Below are positions 32,845 to 46,710 of a DNA stretch of 64,000 bases, piece by piece. Source of the stretch: Gongronella butleri (taxonomy: Eukaryota; Mucoromycota; Mucoromycetes; Mucorales; Cunninghamellaceae); contig JAIWZP010000085.1 of the NCBI GenBank assembly GCA_025201375.1, positions 1-64,000 of the forward strand. The letters are read 5' to 3'. The position numbers and the translations under genes are program-made. Under the pieces are notes generated by a model. The model was not told the DNA's origin, made no database searches, and was given only the letters and a program-made list of their open reading frames with translations. Within the stretch, counting starts at the first letter, position 1. Each line of letters starts with the position of its first letter.

Positions 32845-34518
32845 TTATTGTTTGAGCACGTCGTTCATGGTATTGAGCATGATGTCGGCATGGTGCTTTT
32901 GGAAGGTAAGCATGGGACGCAATCGAACAGCACGGTCGCCACAGCCGCCAATGTTGACGCCTCGCTGGCGCATATCCACCAAGAATTTGTCGCGTTGCGC
33001 GGCCGTCGGCAGGTCAAACGCGATGAAAAGGCCTTGACCGCGGACGTTCTCCAGACCCAATGTTGGCAGCTGCTCCTGCACGTACGCGCCGATCTGCTTT
33101 ACATTAGTGAGGAGATCCTTGCTCTCGATTTCGTTGATGATGGCTGCTGCTTGGAAGGCACGCACGGGGTCGCCCATCCAAGTGTTGTACAAACGATAGG
33201 GCTGCGTGGGGCGCAGGCGGCCATTCAAAAAGAAGCCCGCCGCTTGGAATTTTTTGGAGAAGGTGACAATATCAGGCGATTCAGGCAAATTCCACGCCTC
33301 GTGCGCCCAAAAAGTGCCAGTGCCACCGACACCCGTCTGCACCTCATCCACAATGAAGACGACGTCATGCTTTTTGCAAATGGCTTGGAGTTCTTGGAAG
33401 AATTTGGGAGAGGCTAAAAGAAAGAAACATGAGCATTTCCCATTAAAAAAAAGCGCGTGTCATCCCGCCTTCCCCCTCTCCCTTGATGCATACGTACCAT
33501 GATTGTCACCACCCTCGGATTGAATTGGTTCTACCACTAAACCGGCAATTGGCTTCTGGCTTTCCTTGATGATCTTCTCAACAGCCTGCAGGGCCTCCTT
33601 CTCCATCTGCTCATTGTATTCTTCATTTTCGGCCAATGGATATTTGCGCTGTGGGAAAGGTGCCTTTGGCCAGTTAAAGGCAGGAATGTCGACTTTGTGG
33701 ATGGCTTTGGAAGCGGTGGCAGTCAATGAGCCAAAAAGACGACCGTGGAACGCCTGGGTAAAGCTCAAAATGGCCATGTCAGGCGAGCCGGGCGCCTCAT
33801 TCTTCATGCAGCTATTCAGCTCTTCCGTCGAAAATTCGTTGCTTCCACGCATCTTCGCGGCCTTGTACATGAATGCGGTCTTGAATGCATTCTCATTTGC
33901 GCAGGATCCACACATCACCGTGAAAACTTGGTCCAATCCCTTGGGTGCGACGCGCATAAACGAATTTTCAAGTTGATCCACCCAGTCTTTGTTCGGATTC
34001 ACGCCAAGCGCCGCGCTACACAGAACCAAATAAAGTTTTTAGTGACACAAGCTCCAAAAAAGCACACAACCATTTACCGATTGGCCAAAGCTGTTTGAAA
34101 CGCGGGATTCTTGCTCAATGCATGGAACGCCGGGTTGTTGTAGCCCACAGGAATGGAAGCAATCTGAGCAAAGACGTCGAGCATGGTGTTTCCATCGGCA
34201 TCGACAATGTAGTTTCCCTTGGACTTTTCAAAATCTTTTTTTTTCTAGAGTGAGAATGGCTATTTCTCTCTTTCCACTTGCATTGTGTTCTTCCTTACCA
34301 GCAACAAAAAAAACGGATCGAGTATCCTGGTACTTGTTCAGGTTTTGCAAAATGGCTTTTGATTTGGGGCCGGGCACCGCCGAAACCATGTCCGGCTTTT
34401 TGGGCTCGTCTGGGAAGAATGGTGCAGCGCCAGCCGAAGCAAAGGCTCTGACAATCATGCTGCCGGATTGCTTGTGGATCCTTTTACCGAGGGTCTGTTG
34501 GGAAATGACGCGTAACAT
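32845..34518 (-). CDS. UGA1: 4-aminobutyrate aminotransferase (GABA transaminase)
   Basis: Exons (minus) 34518-34299, 34234-34078, 34015-33498 and 33413-32845 give 487 aa. A class-III PLP aminotransferase with [42 protein letters not shown] core residues ([14 protein letters not shown]) and the PLP lysine in [11 protein letters not shown]. The N terminus ([19 protein letters not shown]) looks mitochondrial. It converts GABA and 2-oxoglutarate to succinic semialdehyde and glutamate. The exon 2 acceptor is an A-tract AG (34236-34235). It is chosen because it alone gives phase and the family sequence [10 protein letters not shown], whereas the upstream TAG at 34246-34245 breaks the frame. Confidence 0.93.
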
Positions 34519-34807
34519 GTCTGATAATGCAAGTATGTAAAGAAGAAAAGAAAAGAAAAAAAAAGTTGCGTCCAAAAGCATTGGCTTTTATATGAGAATC
34601 AGACCCTTATTTTCCCTTTTACGATCGTGGGTGTTCCAGTAGTAAAAATATCCATCCTCATGGTATGCAAATCACTGCAGACTTATGACAAAGCTCGTCC
34701 AGTCGACACTGGCCTTTTTTTGTCATAAGGTTTGACGGGCGAGGCGCGAGGTGCTGATTGGTGTACAGAGATAAAACTCCACCATTGTTTGTTTATTGTT
34801 GTGAGGC

Positions 34808-36406
34808 TCAATTCATGGTACAAAAAATGCGGCGCAGATGATGGAAGCCAAATCCGAGTGATGGACCTGGGTTTGGCACCCAAATCCAAGTGACAAAGAG
34901 CATTGCTGCCATGGAAATGCAGAAAGGCAGGAGAGCACCAATGCCAGCGGATCCAATCAGAACACCTCCCAGGTATGGGAAAATTGCCGAGCCACCACTG
35001 CCAAACTGTATAAAAACGCACAATTACTTTCATTTTTGCTTTGCATAAATGGGACATTGACGCGCTTACAGCAGCCAGAAAGCCGATGGTCGTTGCCTGC
35101 AATCTCGATGGCACAATCTTTGTAGTCAGTGAGATTGTCGTGGGGAAGAGCGGCCCAATGGCAATGCCAATAATGACAAGTGCTGGAGACAATTTCATTA
35201 CTGTAAAAAAAAACAGACAAACAAAACAAAGGGAAGAGATACATACCTGTTGCACTGACACCCACGGCGGGGACCAACCAAAGAAGCAAAAGCATGGCAA
35301 TCAGGACGAGGACATAACCATAAATCATCCTTTTTTCGCCAAATTTTAGCGTAAGCCATCCCAGGGCGAGGCGACCAAAGCAGATTCCACTCCAGTAGCC
35401 CGTCATGACGTGAGCCATTGCGACGGTGTCGTCACTACGGGTATCGAGCAAAAAGGTAAAGCCCCAATTTCCTATTAAAACCTCAGTTCCAACGTAAAAG
35501 AGGAGAAAAAGCGCGCCAGCATATATAATTGGTTGATGGAGAGTTTCATGCAGCAGGCCTCTGCTGGCTGTGCCTTCATCATCACTTTCCAGTGGCACGC
35601 CAGGGCGTCTGACTTTGCCGCGTCCAAGAGCAAACATGGACGTGATGCCCGCAAGTGCGGCAAGAGCACAAAAAATGCGATATGTGGTTCTCCAATTCGA
35701 CACAGAAGAGGCAATCAGGGGTCCAATCAGCGCGCCAAAGCCGTAAAATGCTTCCATGCACGCCAGTCATTGCAGAAAGGATCAGCTTTTGTTCTTTTTC
35801 TGAGCTTTTTTTTCTGTTCCTTTTTTCTTTGCTCATTTTTTCCATACCATGTAGAAAATTTAAAATGATAGTCGGTCTAGGCATGTTTCCACAAATTACA
35901 TTGGCACAGCTTTGAATCAATGCGAGCCCAAAGCCAACAAACACCAAAAAAATGCATTGGGCGGCAAAAGGCACGGGACACCCGCAGACCAGATAGCCAA
36001 CGAACAGAGATGCGCATCCAATCAGACTCGTATTTGGATACCCGAATTTGCGCGTAAGAAAGCCATTTCCAAGGGCGGCTGTAATAACAAATCAAAGTGA
36101 GAAAACTAAAAAAAGGAAGCAACGATTCTTACCAATCAAGTAACCAGCAGTGGAGGCCAAAAAGACCACAGAGACCACGTATTGGCTCAGGTTGTATTGC
36201 ACTTGCATGAACGGAAGAATGATGCCTGAAAACGATTGTTAAAAGTGAGCATGCAGCACAATTCAGCCTCTTATCATACCGAGGTTGGCATCATTGATGC
36301 CAGAGATCAGTTGAAAGAAAAATGACTGACAGAGCGGCAAAATGTACTTTTTCATAGATCGCTTGTCTTGTAATTGACTAGGATCTTCCAGTTGTAGACT
36401 GTTCAT
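34808..36406 (-). CDS. Major facilitator superfamily transporter (FucP/BSC6-like)
   Basis: Exons (minus) 36406-36280, 36225-36133, 36078-35848, 35750-35247, 35200-35070 and 35005-34808 give 427 aa with about 12 hydrophobic segments. Motifs include GILPFMQ-like IILPFMQVQYNLSQ, LTRKFGYPN and NFLHAFYGFGALIGPLIA, the latter typical of the FucP-related group. GYWSGICFGRLALGW and a C-terminal half with FPTTISLT also fit. Substrate is unknown; sugars are transported by some relatives. The exon 4 acceptor is GGAAG, supported by phase and the LHAFYG motif. Confidence 0.8.
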
Positions 36407-36432
36407 TTTTCAGATTTGTTTGATTGCAGGTT

Positions 36433-36472
<40 letters not shown>

Positions 36473-36721
36473 AAGAAAAGCCTGTTTCAGGTCAACTGTT
36501 CGGAGAAAATCCTCGGGAAAAAAGAAAATAGGATCCAGGGACCCCGACGTGGGACCTGAAACTGTGGGGCTCCACAAATTCGGGCCCGCGGAGCACATTT
36601 GCTGCGGCTTCAATACCAATGGCCACGGCTTAAGGCTGTTCCACAGGATTTGTATTTGAGTTGCATGGCATGACACAAGCGATTCCAGAAAAAAAATGCA
36701 GGATACTCTTTGATTTTATTT
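36407..36721. other. Spacer with 36-nt poly(A) tract
   Basis: Lies between the MFS 5' end and the IML2-like 3' end. An uninterrupted A36 (36434-36469) is the longest homopolymer noticed in the window. No gene seen. Confidence 0.6.
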
Positions 36722-38832
36722 TCATTTTTGAAATTTACGCGAAGCGACACCAAAAGCACCCACGGTGCTGCCTCGCGTGGCGACCTCGGCAACAAATCCA
36801 AGACATGCGTGGCATTTTAGGACAAGGATGGATTCGAGGGAATACTTGCTCTTTGCTCTCTCGCCTTTGCCAACATTAAATTGTCGCTTTTCAGAGTACG
36901 ACAGCAGGTCATCCAATAGCACCTTTGCCTTGGCATACTGCTCCTCAATGATATGAAGCTGTGCTTCTTCCAGTTTTGCAAAATAAAAGAGCCAATGATC
37001 CAGCTGGATTGACGGGGCGTGCTTATAGACTTCTTGTATCGATTCGGCGTGCATCCGCTTGCACGGGTGATGCTCGACGCTGGGGGCCATTCCAGCACCT
37101 TTGTAAACAGAGCCACCAAGCACGTCGTGCTCGAGCAAGAGCCTACAGAGTGTTGCGCGCAGCAAATGCGATAAGGCAATGTCGTCGTGTGCATAGATGG
37201 ATCGGCTTGTGGCTAGGCGGTCCAATGTGGCATGAATTCGCTTCATATTGGCAACAATCCACTTGGTTGGCATGAGCTCCAGAGCGCCAATGGCAAATAA
37301 AATCTCCAGGTCCGGAAACAACAATCGATTGCCTTGCAGACAGAATTTGCGAGCCTTTCTCGCCACAAATTTCTTAAGCACGTTGGATAAAGGGCCCAAT
37401 TAGGTTCAAATCCGTAAAAACTTGCCATTTAAATTACCTCAATGAATACGGATTTGCCAGCAATTCTTTGTTTCAAATGTGGGACCGCCTTCATGGAATG
37501 CGTTGCAGCGTTGAGCAATTCATCTCGTTGTTCTCCAGGAGGATAAAGATCCAGAGCCATCATGTATGTCGTCAATCCATACAAGTAATTGTAGGTGCAC
37601 TTGGACCAATGACTTTCATTCATGAGAATACGAAGCATTTCGTTCGCCTTGCGCCAATCGTGCTCAATGAGTGCAACTGTGGCTATTTCCCAATAACAAA
37701 TATGCTGCAGCTGCGGCCAGAGGCGCTGTGCGTCAGCGGCTTTCGAATAGTATTCTTTTGCCTTGTCGAGATTCTGGCAGGAAGCGTACTGGCGTCCACG
37801 CAAGGCCAAGAAAATCATTCCGTTGGGAAATTTGTCGAGATAATGATTCAAAATCACACCACCAAGAGCCTCGTCCACATGCGACAGATATGTGAACTTG
37901 CTTAAAACAATGTTGTAGCCCATAAGGACAAAGTCTGTCAGATCACGCCGCAGACCCTCAGTCGCGCTTGCTTGATTTTCGGATTTTAGCGCGTCCCAGC
38001 CACCGACGGTGCGACAATACCACATGCCCAGAGTGCGATCGCCACGTAACCCGACCAAGTGAGATAATTTAAGAACATAATCCGGGACGGCAGACAAGAT
38101 TAGGTTGAATGCTGACACACCAAAGGAAATACCAGATACCAAGTGCCCATCCAGACCATATTCTGACGTGTTTTCACCGGCCGCAGCAAGCTTTTGCACG
38201 TAAAGCATGTAATTCTCCAATTGTGTATAGATGCCGTGTGTGAAACATGTTTTGACAACCTCCTTGACAGCCAATAAGATGCTTTGATCATAAAGGATTT
38301 GAAGGCCAGCCTTCAGCAATCCCGTTTCGGCGTAAACAAGCTCCTGCAAACGACGATGGTCATTAAAATCTGCTCTCTAAGCATGCATCGTAGCACTTAC
38401 AGCGTGCCTCTGAACGGGCGTCATGTTTTTGATGTCCTTGATCGAGTAGGGTCCAATGGCGCGCTTCCAAGAATTGAGCCTGAGCTTGCTAGAGATAGAG
38501 TTGGCCTTTTTGGCTGCATCAATCGCCTTTGCGATATCTTCCCGTTCAAACGAAAGAACGGATGTCCCTGCAAGCAGGCAAGCGTATGCCATGCAATGAT
38601 ACATTGACAGATTTTTCTTTGCAACAAGGATGTCGAGGCATTCCGCAATCTGTGAATTTAGGAATAGGTCAAGCGCACTGCGTACGTCTTGAATGTCCTC
38701 ATACAGCGTGTCATGAGCAATGGCAGATCCAGACTGTCCGCTACTGCTGCAAGCGGATTGGAAAGACTCGCTGGCTTTTTCGTCAAGGGCATCTACCTCT
38801 GCTGTATCTTGACGTACAGCAAACGACGCCAT
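36722..38832 (-). CDS. IML2/TTC39-family outer-membrane TPR-like protein
   Basis: Exons (minus) 38832-38401, 38343-37438 and 37372-36722 give 662 aa. The protein is alpha-helical throughout with FGVSAFNLILSAVPDYVLKL, VGLRGDRTLGMWYC, LYGLTTYMMA and ARKFCLQGNRLLFPDLE, matching the IML2/TTC39 (DUF3808) family. The yeast member acts in lipid-droplet and inclusion-body clearance, and animal TTC39 proteins affect lipid metabolism. Exact role here is unknown. The exon 3 acceptor is CTTAAG, phase 0. Confidence 0.85.
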
Positions 38833-41397
38833 GGTATTCGTATGAGAGAGAGGGGGGGAAAAAGAGAGAGAGGTGAAAAAAGTGCTGTTCCTGGTGAATG
38901 AAGTGTCACCATTCAAATTAAAATGGTTGCACAAACTTTTGTGTGACACATTGACTGCTTGACCATGGCGCCATTCATCTTTAAGAACTCGAGAGCCCTG
39001 TTGCTGCCTTTTTTTGCATGCCAAACATAAAACACGCCATCAACTTCAACCTTGTTGTTTTATTGTAAGGCACGATGATACAGTACTCAGATTGAATCAC
39101 TTATTGTTCACGTTCCGCTTGCGATGGTCACTGATAAATGATGAAAATTCGTGAGACCGTGCACATCTCGACCAACAGGCTGATCGCCCTTTCCCGTTTT
39201 TATTGCATGAAAAGGGAAGCCATGAAATATCAAGTCGACGCCCTTTGCCCGTGATCCAAGCATGATTTTATCTTGAAAAACTAAAAAACGCGTGAAATTA
39301 TTTGGCACTGGGGTTTCACTAGCAAACACGAATCTCGTGATTTCTCAAAACTGAGCGATCCGATTTGCGAAAAAAAAATCAACACAGTTGGAGAGTTGGG
39401 TGTATTATCAACTTGTCCAAATTTGGGACCAGATGAGCAAGTTTCCGAGAAAACGCCAGTTTCATAGGCGTAAATGAGGTACGATCAGCAGCATTTTGTC
39501 TCGTACTGCGGCAACGGCTGAGCGCCCCGACGCGTGAATCACTTCAAATGAATCAGCGGGCAAACGCGGTAAAAGCGCTTGTGGTTTGGGAACATCGCGT
39601 CGAGTTTTGGGCGAGTTAGCCCTCAGAGGTCGTTTTGACCCTGATTTGGCCCTGATTTTATGAAAAATGCATTTATCATGACTGAGTGATCCGACCTCTG
39701 GAAAAACTTGACATCGCCGGCTTTTTGTGTTCAGCATTTTCAAGCCTAAATTTAAAATTCGATGAACACGATTCGGAGAACGCGCTCTGAAAAAAAGAGT
39801 AAGGTCTTTTCTATTTTGGTGGCGTACGCGACAACAGCCCGACCATACCGACGTGCGATTCACCTCAAATGAATCTGTGATCAAAGAAGACAGTGAAAGC
39901 TCTTGTGTTTTGGAGACATTGAGTCGAGATCTCGGCGAGTTTGGGGTGCAATGGCTCTGAAACCTCACATTTTCGATATCATCATACAGGATCATATTGG
40001 TTTGGCAGACATGATACTGGGTCGGCTCTGCCTGTCTGTCCATATTCACAAATACAACATGAGCTTCCGCATGCGTGAAAAAAAATCTGTCAGTATCTCG
40101 GCAAGTTCCCCGCGAAAAATGCACAAAAATACCGTTGTATTTGCCTGCTTTGCAGAGCTTGATTGAATAATAAAAGTTCTTACAGACGCTGGTCTGTCAA
40201 TGAAAGAAAGCGTAAACGCAACTTGAACGCGTTTAAACGCGTCAATGCGCGTGTAAGCAGTGATTAAAGAATTAAAATGCTGACTTGTCACGGCAATTGA
40301 TCTTTCTCATGCCGCTTCTCTTACTGTATGCGGGCATTGCCCAATTGTAATGGTCCCGCTCTGCTCGTCAGAAAAGCCCGCTGTCGGCTGCTCATCTCAT
40401 TTTATCGCTTTTTCATGCGTTGTGGAAGAATGCGCATCTTCCTCCATCTCGGTCTCTGTACGCATCATCACATTGTCTCAGAAGTTACGCCGTTAAAGCG
40501 CCATGTGTCGTCACTAATCAGCTGCCGAGAACTAAAGAACATCGAGGTTAAATATTTTTGAACTGTTTGAACGTCTCTCACAAGCGGCATTACAGTACAA
40601 AGGTCACGCATTGGCCGTTCGGCCCGGGCAAACAAGCATTCTGGAAATGCCGTCCGAGCATGTCTCTTGTGAATGGTGCCAGTTTCATCCCGATCCACGA
40701 AATATCTTTCGAGTCATTGATGATTTTTGAAAATGTCGATATTTTGGATTCATCCGCAAAATGACTCAATGGACCTTTGGTTTCAACACCATGCTGAAAA
40801 AAGACGCGACGAAATGGCCTAAACCCCTGAATACAGTAATACAAAGGGTTTGAAGGCGATCCAAGCATCCAAGCATGCTTTCGCTCTCTTTTCTTTTTGC
40901 CATTTTTCGCGGCTTCTCTTTTTGTACGTATGAAGGTATGATATTTTCAATTTTTGTCTGTGGGCTTGGCAAAGGGGGGATTTTGGTTTGCCGTTTGGCG
41001 TTCAATCTAACTGCATTTCAACTTTTGCAGTAGTGCGTCTGTGCGTGATTGCCAACATAAGCTTTTATTCACACCCTCTGAGCAGTTCACACTACTTCCG
41101 GGGCACGCAAGGTGATGCATTCCGGAGCAAGAGCGCGAGCCACCGTACCATTATTCATCACCACTTGACAATGATCGACCTGAAATATCATAGCGAATCA
41201 ATACGCAGAATTTTGCAAAAAATAAATTGATTTTACTACTGCCTCGCCGTTTGTTCGAGACACGCACGATCAAAATCTGGTTTAATTCTCGCGCAATTTC
41301 TCGAAAAAATGAAGCACCCTTTTGTCGGCTGGTTTCTTCCCTCTCGGTTTTTTTTTTTAACTGTAAAGACTCGAAATACAGCGAAATTCGTTCCCAC
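38833..41397. repeat. Gene-free repeat region
   Basis: No coding gene. A degenerate duplication of about 130 bp recurs at 39497-39630 and 39825-39955 (shared CACYTCAAATGAATC, GCTTGTG, GAGTTTTGGGCGAG-like words). A 16-bp perfect palindrome lies at 40227-40242. Dispersed repeat copy 3 is at 40.48-40.80 kb. TACAGTA/TACTGTA words occur near 39080, 40323, 40590 and 40834. Confidence 0.6.
40480..40800. repeat. Dispersed non-coding repeat, copy 3
   Basis: Matches copy 2 through CGAGAACATCGAGGTT-like, AAGGTCACGCAT, CAAGCATTCTGGAAATG, AATGGTGCCAGTTTCA and ATTTTGGATTCATCCGCAAAATGACTC-like blocks. It carries its own TACAGTA at about 40590. No ORF is shared between copies. Confidence 0.65.
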
Positions 41398-43366
41398 ATG
41401 CCCCAGTCCACTGTTGTAAAATCAACAAGCTCTAGCCGCTTCTCCAACACGCAGACAAGCTTTTACCGCCTTGTTTATGCAAAAACGAATCCAAAAACGT
41501 TTTACCCTGATGACACCGTAACAATTCGAAATGCAGGCTGTCCTCATTTGCGACTCATCAAGGGCAACGACGAGTACATAAGCATGGTCAGCACTTATCA
41601 TCGCTTGGTGCGGTATGCTCTGTTGTGGTCCAAGCAGCAGCAGCTCCCCAAGAAAACAAGACGAGATAAAGAGGTATATTTTCCTTAGAAGGTCTGTCGA
41701 AAGTCTCACGAGCGTTGCACATAGCTCCCTGTGCCCAGGTGCCATGGCTGTACCGACAATCTATCAAGGTTGCATATGTGCCTTCATTGTGTTTTCATGG
41801 GATGTTGGAAAAATGGACATATGCGCCAGCACTTGAAATCCAGCGATCACACTTTTGGTACATTGTCCTGCTCGACTGACGAATTTAAACTAATCATTTC
41901 CGAACGCCATTTCACTGCGATCAATTGATTTTTAGCTATGGACTTTGGGAGATGTACACTTTACTGCAGCAAATGCCATGATTATGTGTATGACACCGAA
42001 TGGATGGAATGCATAATTCAAATGGAAAGATTGAAATTGAATCTCGGTACGTGTCAAAAGTAACAAGCGATTGCAGGGTTTGCGACAGCTTACAATATCA
42101 TGCACATCTAGGCAATCGGCAATTTAAATCGAGGTCGTCGCTCACTGGAACGATCGACAATTCTTCGGATGTCGGCCTGATGACCCACAATGCGAAGCTG
42201 ACACCGTGCCAAGGCATCCGTGGATTATGCAATATGGGGAATACTTGCTTTATGAATGTCATTCTTCAGAGCTTTTTGCATAATCCATTGCTCAAAGCAT
42301 ACTTTCTTAGCAACCAGCACAACCCAAAGCACTGTTCAACTAAGCATTGTCTCTGTTGCGAAATGGATCGGCTGTTCGAAGAAGTTTACGATCCCCGACA
42401 AAAAGAACCTCATGGACCGTGTCATTTTTTGCAAGCAATGTGGATGTCATTCAAGGAATTAGCTGGATATGCTCAACAAGATGCGCATGAATTCTTCATC
42501 AGCGCGCTGAATGGCATTCATGCAAGCTCTGAAGGTCACAGCACAGCCCATTGCAAATGTATTGTTCATCAAACTTTTGCTGGCGTTCTCCAATCAACGG
42601 TGACATGCTGCAGATGTGGAAACATTACGACAACAGATGACCCAATGCTTGACATCTCTGTATCCATGTCCCATGTCTCGGCAAACGAAAGCACCAACGC
42701 GACGACCGGCAAACATAGTGGTGCATCCGCGCACCTCAGGAAACAGAGATATCAAACCTTGGTGGGGTGTTTGGATCGTTACACGCAGCCAGAAAAACTA
42801 GGCATTCAAGACTACATTTGTTGTAATTGTGGCACTTTTCAAGAAGCAACAAAACAGCTTTCTATTAAGCAGCTGCCATCTGTCCTCAGCTTTCAACTCA
42901 AGGTAGGCCAATCGCATTATTTGTGCGTCATGCTAACAAAACACATCTCAGCGATTTGAACACAGCGCGTCGGCAAGCAAAATCGATTCCAAAATCAAAT
43001 TTCCTGTGGATTTGGATATGACCATGTACACCACCGATGCCAAAAGCCTTCAAAACATTGCCAACCAGTACACCCTATTTGCTGTCATCAATCATCAAGG
43101 AAAGATGGACACCGGTCATTATACAATGTTTGCCAAAAATCGTCAACAGGTAATTTGCGAGTCGATGCTTATACTACAGACACTGAACCATTTTTATCAG
43201 TGGTTTCGATTTGACGATCATCATGTGACCATGACTTTTCAACGCGACGTGCTGGAAAGCAAAGCGTAGGGTTGAATCCGTACCGTACTGCAACTATGTT
43301 TTTAAAAATCTATCTTGTTTTAGGTACATGTGCTTCTACGTCAGAAAACAACTTGACTACATGTGA
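41398..43366 (+). CDS. UBP8: SAGA deubiquitinase UBP8/USP22
   Basis: Exons 41398-41673, 41725-41857, 41936-42046, 42112-42902, 42952-43149, 43201-43265 and 43324-43366 give 538 aa. The N-terminal zf-UBP domain has CPHL, CHGC, CLHCVFMGC, GHMRQHLKSSDH and YCSKCHDYVYD. The USP domain shows RGLCNMGNTCFMN (C219), GYAQQDAHEFF, CRC/CCNC zinc pairs, MDTGHYTMF (H493) and AYMCFY. This domain order and spacing match Ubp8/USP22, which removes ubiquitin from H2B within SAGA. Both catalytic residues are intact. The start is the first ATG before the zinc finger. Confidence 0.92.
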
Positions 43367-43384
43367 GTGATGTGCGTTTTACTT

Positions 43385-43417
<33 letters not shown>

Positions 43418-43587
43418 ATGCGATTGAACCGATAATCTGATCTGGTTGACTCAAAGATGTACCAATAAAATTGCGGCTGACCAAAAAATCTGCTGAGTTT
43501 TACTTTAAATGACAGGTGTCGTCAGGCACAACCCATGTTTCTTCCTTTTTTTTTTTTGCCGTTTGTTCGTCTCTCTTAGCATACCTC

Positions 43588-45050
<1,463 letters not shown>

Positions 45051-45206
45051 AAAAAAGATTAAAAAAGATTAAATGCGCTTTTTTTATGTTTTTGTAATTT
45101 TACGTGATCTTACGAAAAAGGGCCATTTGCGGCAACACGTTCGGAGCAATTTTAAAGAATGGGGAGCAAGAAAGACAAAGAGAAGAGCAAAAAAACCCCT
45201 CCCCAT

Positions 45207-46431
45207 TTATTTCAAAACACGATTAAATGTTCGCAAGAAAGTCTTTTCACCGGATTCGCAGCCTTGTTCTAATTCACGTTCCAGTGCGTATATGGCATCT
45301 TGAACTGTAATTCTGCGATTGTTCGCCTCCGTGCCAATGCCCGATCGCCCATGAAACGTAGACAAGAGCAAGGATGATGAATCGTGCCGTGATAAATTCG
45401 AGGCGCCACGACCACGTTTTGTCGATTCAGATTTTCGACCACGAGGGCGGCCACGTTCACCGCGAGAATCTGCATTTCCAGTCGAATCGGTAGTGTCAAT
45501 GGATTCTTGAGATGGAAGTCGATTTTTGAGAGTTGACACATCTTTGGCGCCACTTGAGCTTGGCACTGAAGTGCTAAAATGACCACTGCCAGAGCCGTCT
45601 CCGCCACTCCCATCATCCATGGTCATCATCCAACTTTTTCGCACGCCACCAGCAAGCATCAAAGCTGTTTCATTTGTCGATTTCTTTAGACTGTCGTTTG
45701 CAACATCGCGTCCGGCTGTGCCTGGAGGACCATCTTTCTTCTTCTTCTTCTTCTTCTTTTTTGCAGCTCCAGATGACGAGATTGCGCCGGCTGATGCCAC
45801 CTTGTTATTGTCATCGACATCCTCCATGTCGTCGCCATCATCCGATGAATTGTTGGCTTGTCGTTCACGTTCAGATATGACTCTTTTGCGTTGGCGTTCT
45901 TCTTCGCGTTCGACACGATCAATTGCTGCCAATTGTTTCTTCATATCCTGTACATCGGAGATCTTGCATGGTGACTGGCTAGAGAGATTGGCAAGAATTG
46001 GATCAACGACCTGCGAATGAACACGGTGCTGAGATGCTTCCACCATTGCAGAGATAAGGTGTAGCAGCCGGCTTTGTGTGGCCTGTGCTAAATATGCCAA
46101 AGCACCTTGGTCGACATGACCAATATCCATATCTTTAGCTAATGCTCGGCAAAAAAATTAAAATCAAAACCAAAAAGGAGCATTTTAGCATAATTCGCTT
46201 TGAAGTTGCTCAATAAAATTCTTCAATACCAAGTTTGTTCATCGTTTGCGAAATCATGTCGAGATTCAGCGCCATTGGGGCATGTGATTCCGTGGAGCCA
46301 AGCTAATAAACAGATCTGTATTATTACGTCTCCACTACAAAGAATATTGTCTTGTATTTTTTCTTTTTTACTATAGATTCATGGTATGTGAGGTTTTGCG
46401 AACGTCCTCCTGCATCGTAGTATTGACTCAT
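45207..46431 (-). CDS. TFIID subunit TAF4-like
   Basis: Exons (minus) 46431-46372, 46302-46230 and 46138-45207 give 354 aa. The short N terminus leads into a histone-fold-like helix pair: ALAYLAQATQSRLLHLISAM, then VEASQHR. A basic coiled coil (DRVEREEERQRKR), a poly-Lys stretch, and a C-terminal ITVQDAIYALERE follow, matching the TAF4 CCTD (VTxxDxIxxLExE). TAF4 pairs with TAF12 in TFIID. The middle is Ser/Gly/Asp-rich. Assignment rests on these two conserved segments. Confidence 0.75.
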
Positions 46432-46710
46432 TGTTGAAACAGGAGAAAGAAAAGCAACAACTGGCCAAAAACAAGAAAAGCAAATTTGTACAGGTACAAT
46501 TGGGCCAACGTGACCAAATTTGGACGTATTGGTCATCAGGATTGAAACTCCGGGAAAAAAGTGCGTGTTGAAATCAAGAAATTGCGCCATCATGCGTTGA
46601 TCTCAATGGCGGAAAGTCCGTGTTGTCATCTTTGCATATTTAAAAGAAAAAAAAAAAAGTCAATTGTTCATTTTCTTTTTACTATTATTTTTTTTCTTTG
46701 TTTTATAATC

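Noticed and set aside
34245..34246. TAG acceptor for GABA-transaminase exon 2
   Set aside because: Leads to a frame error; the A-tract AG nine bases downstream gives the conserved ADFEKSKGN.
35198..35210. TACTGTA in an MFS intron
   Set aside because: The word is formed by a normal TACAG 3' splice site on the minus strand followed by TA of the exon, so it is not evidence of a scar.
36434..36469. Poly(A) tract as the tail of a retroposed element
   Set aside because: Sequence 5' of it on the same strand is the start of the MFS gene, and no target duplication was found.
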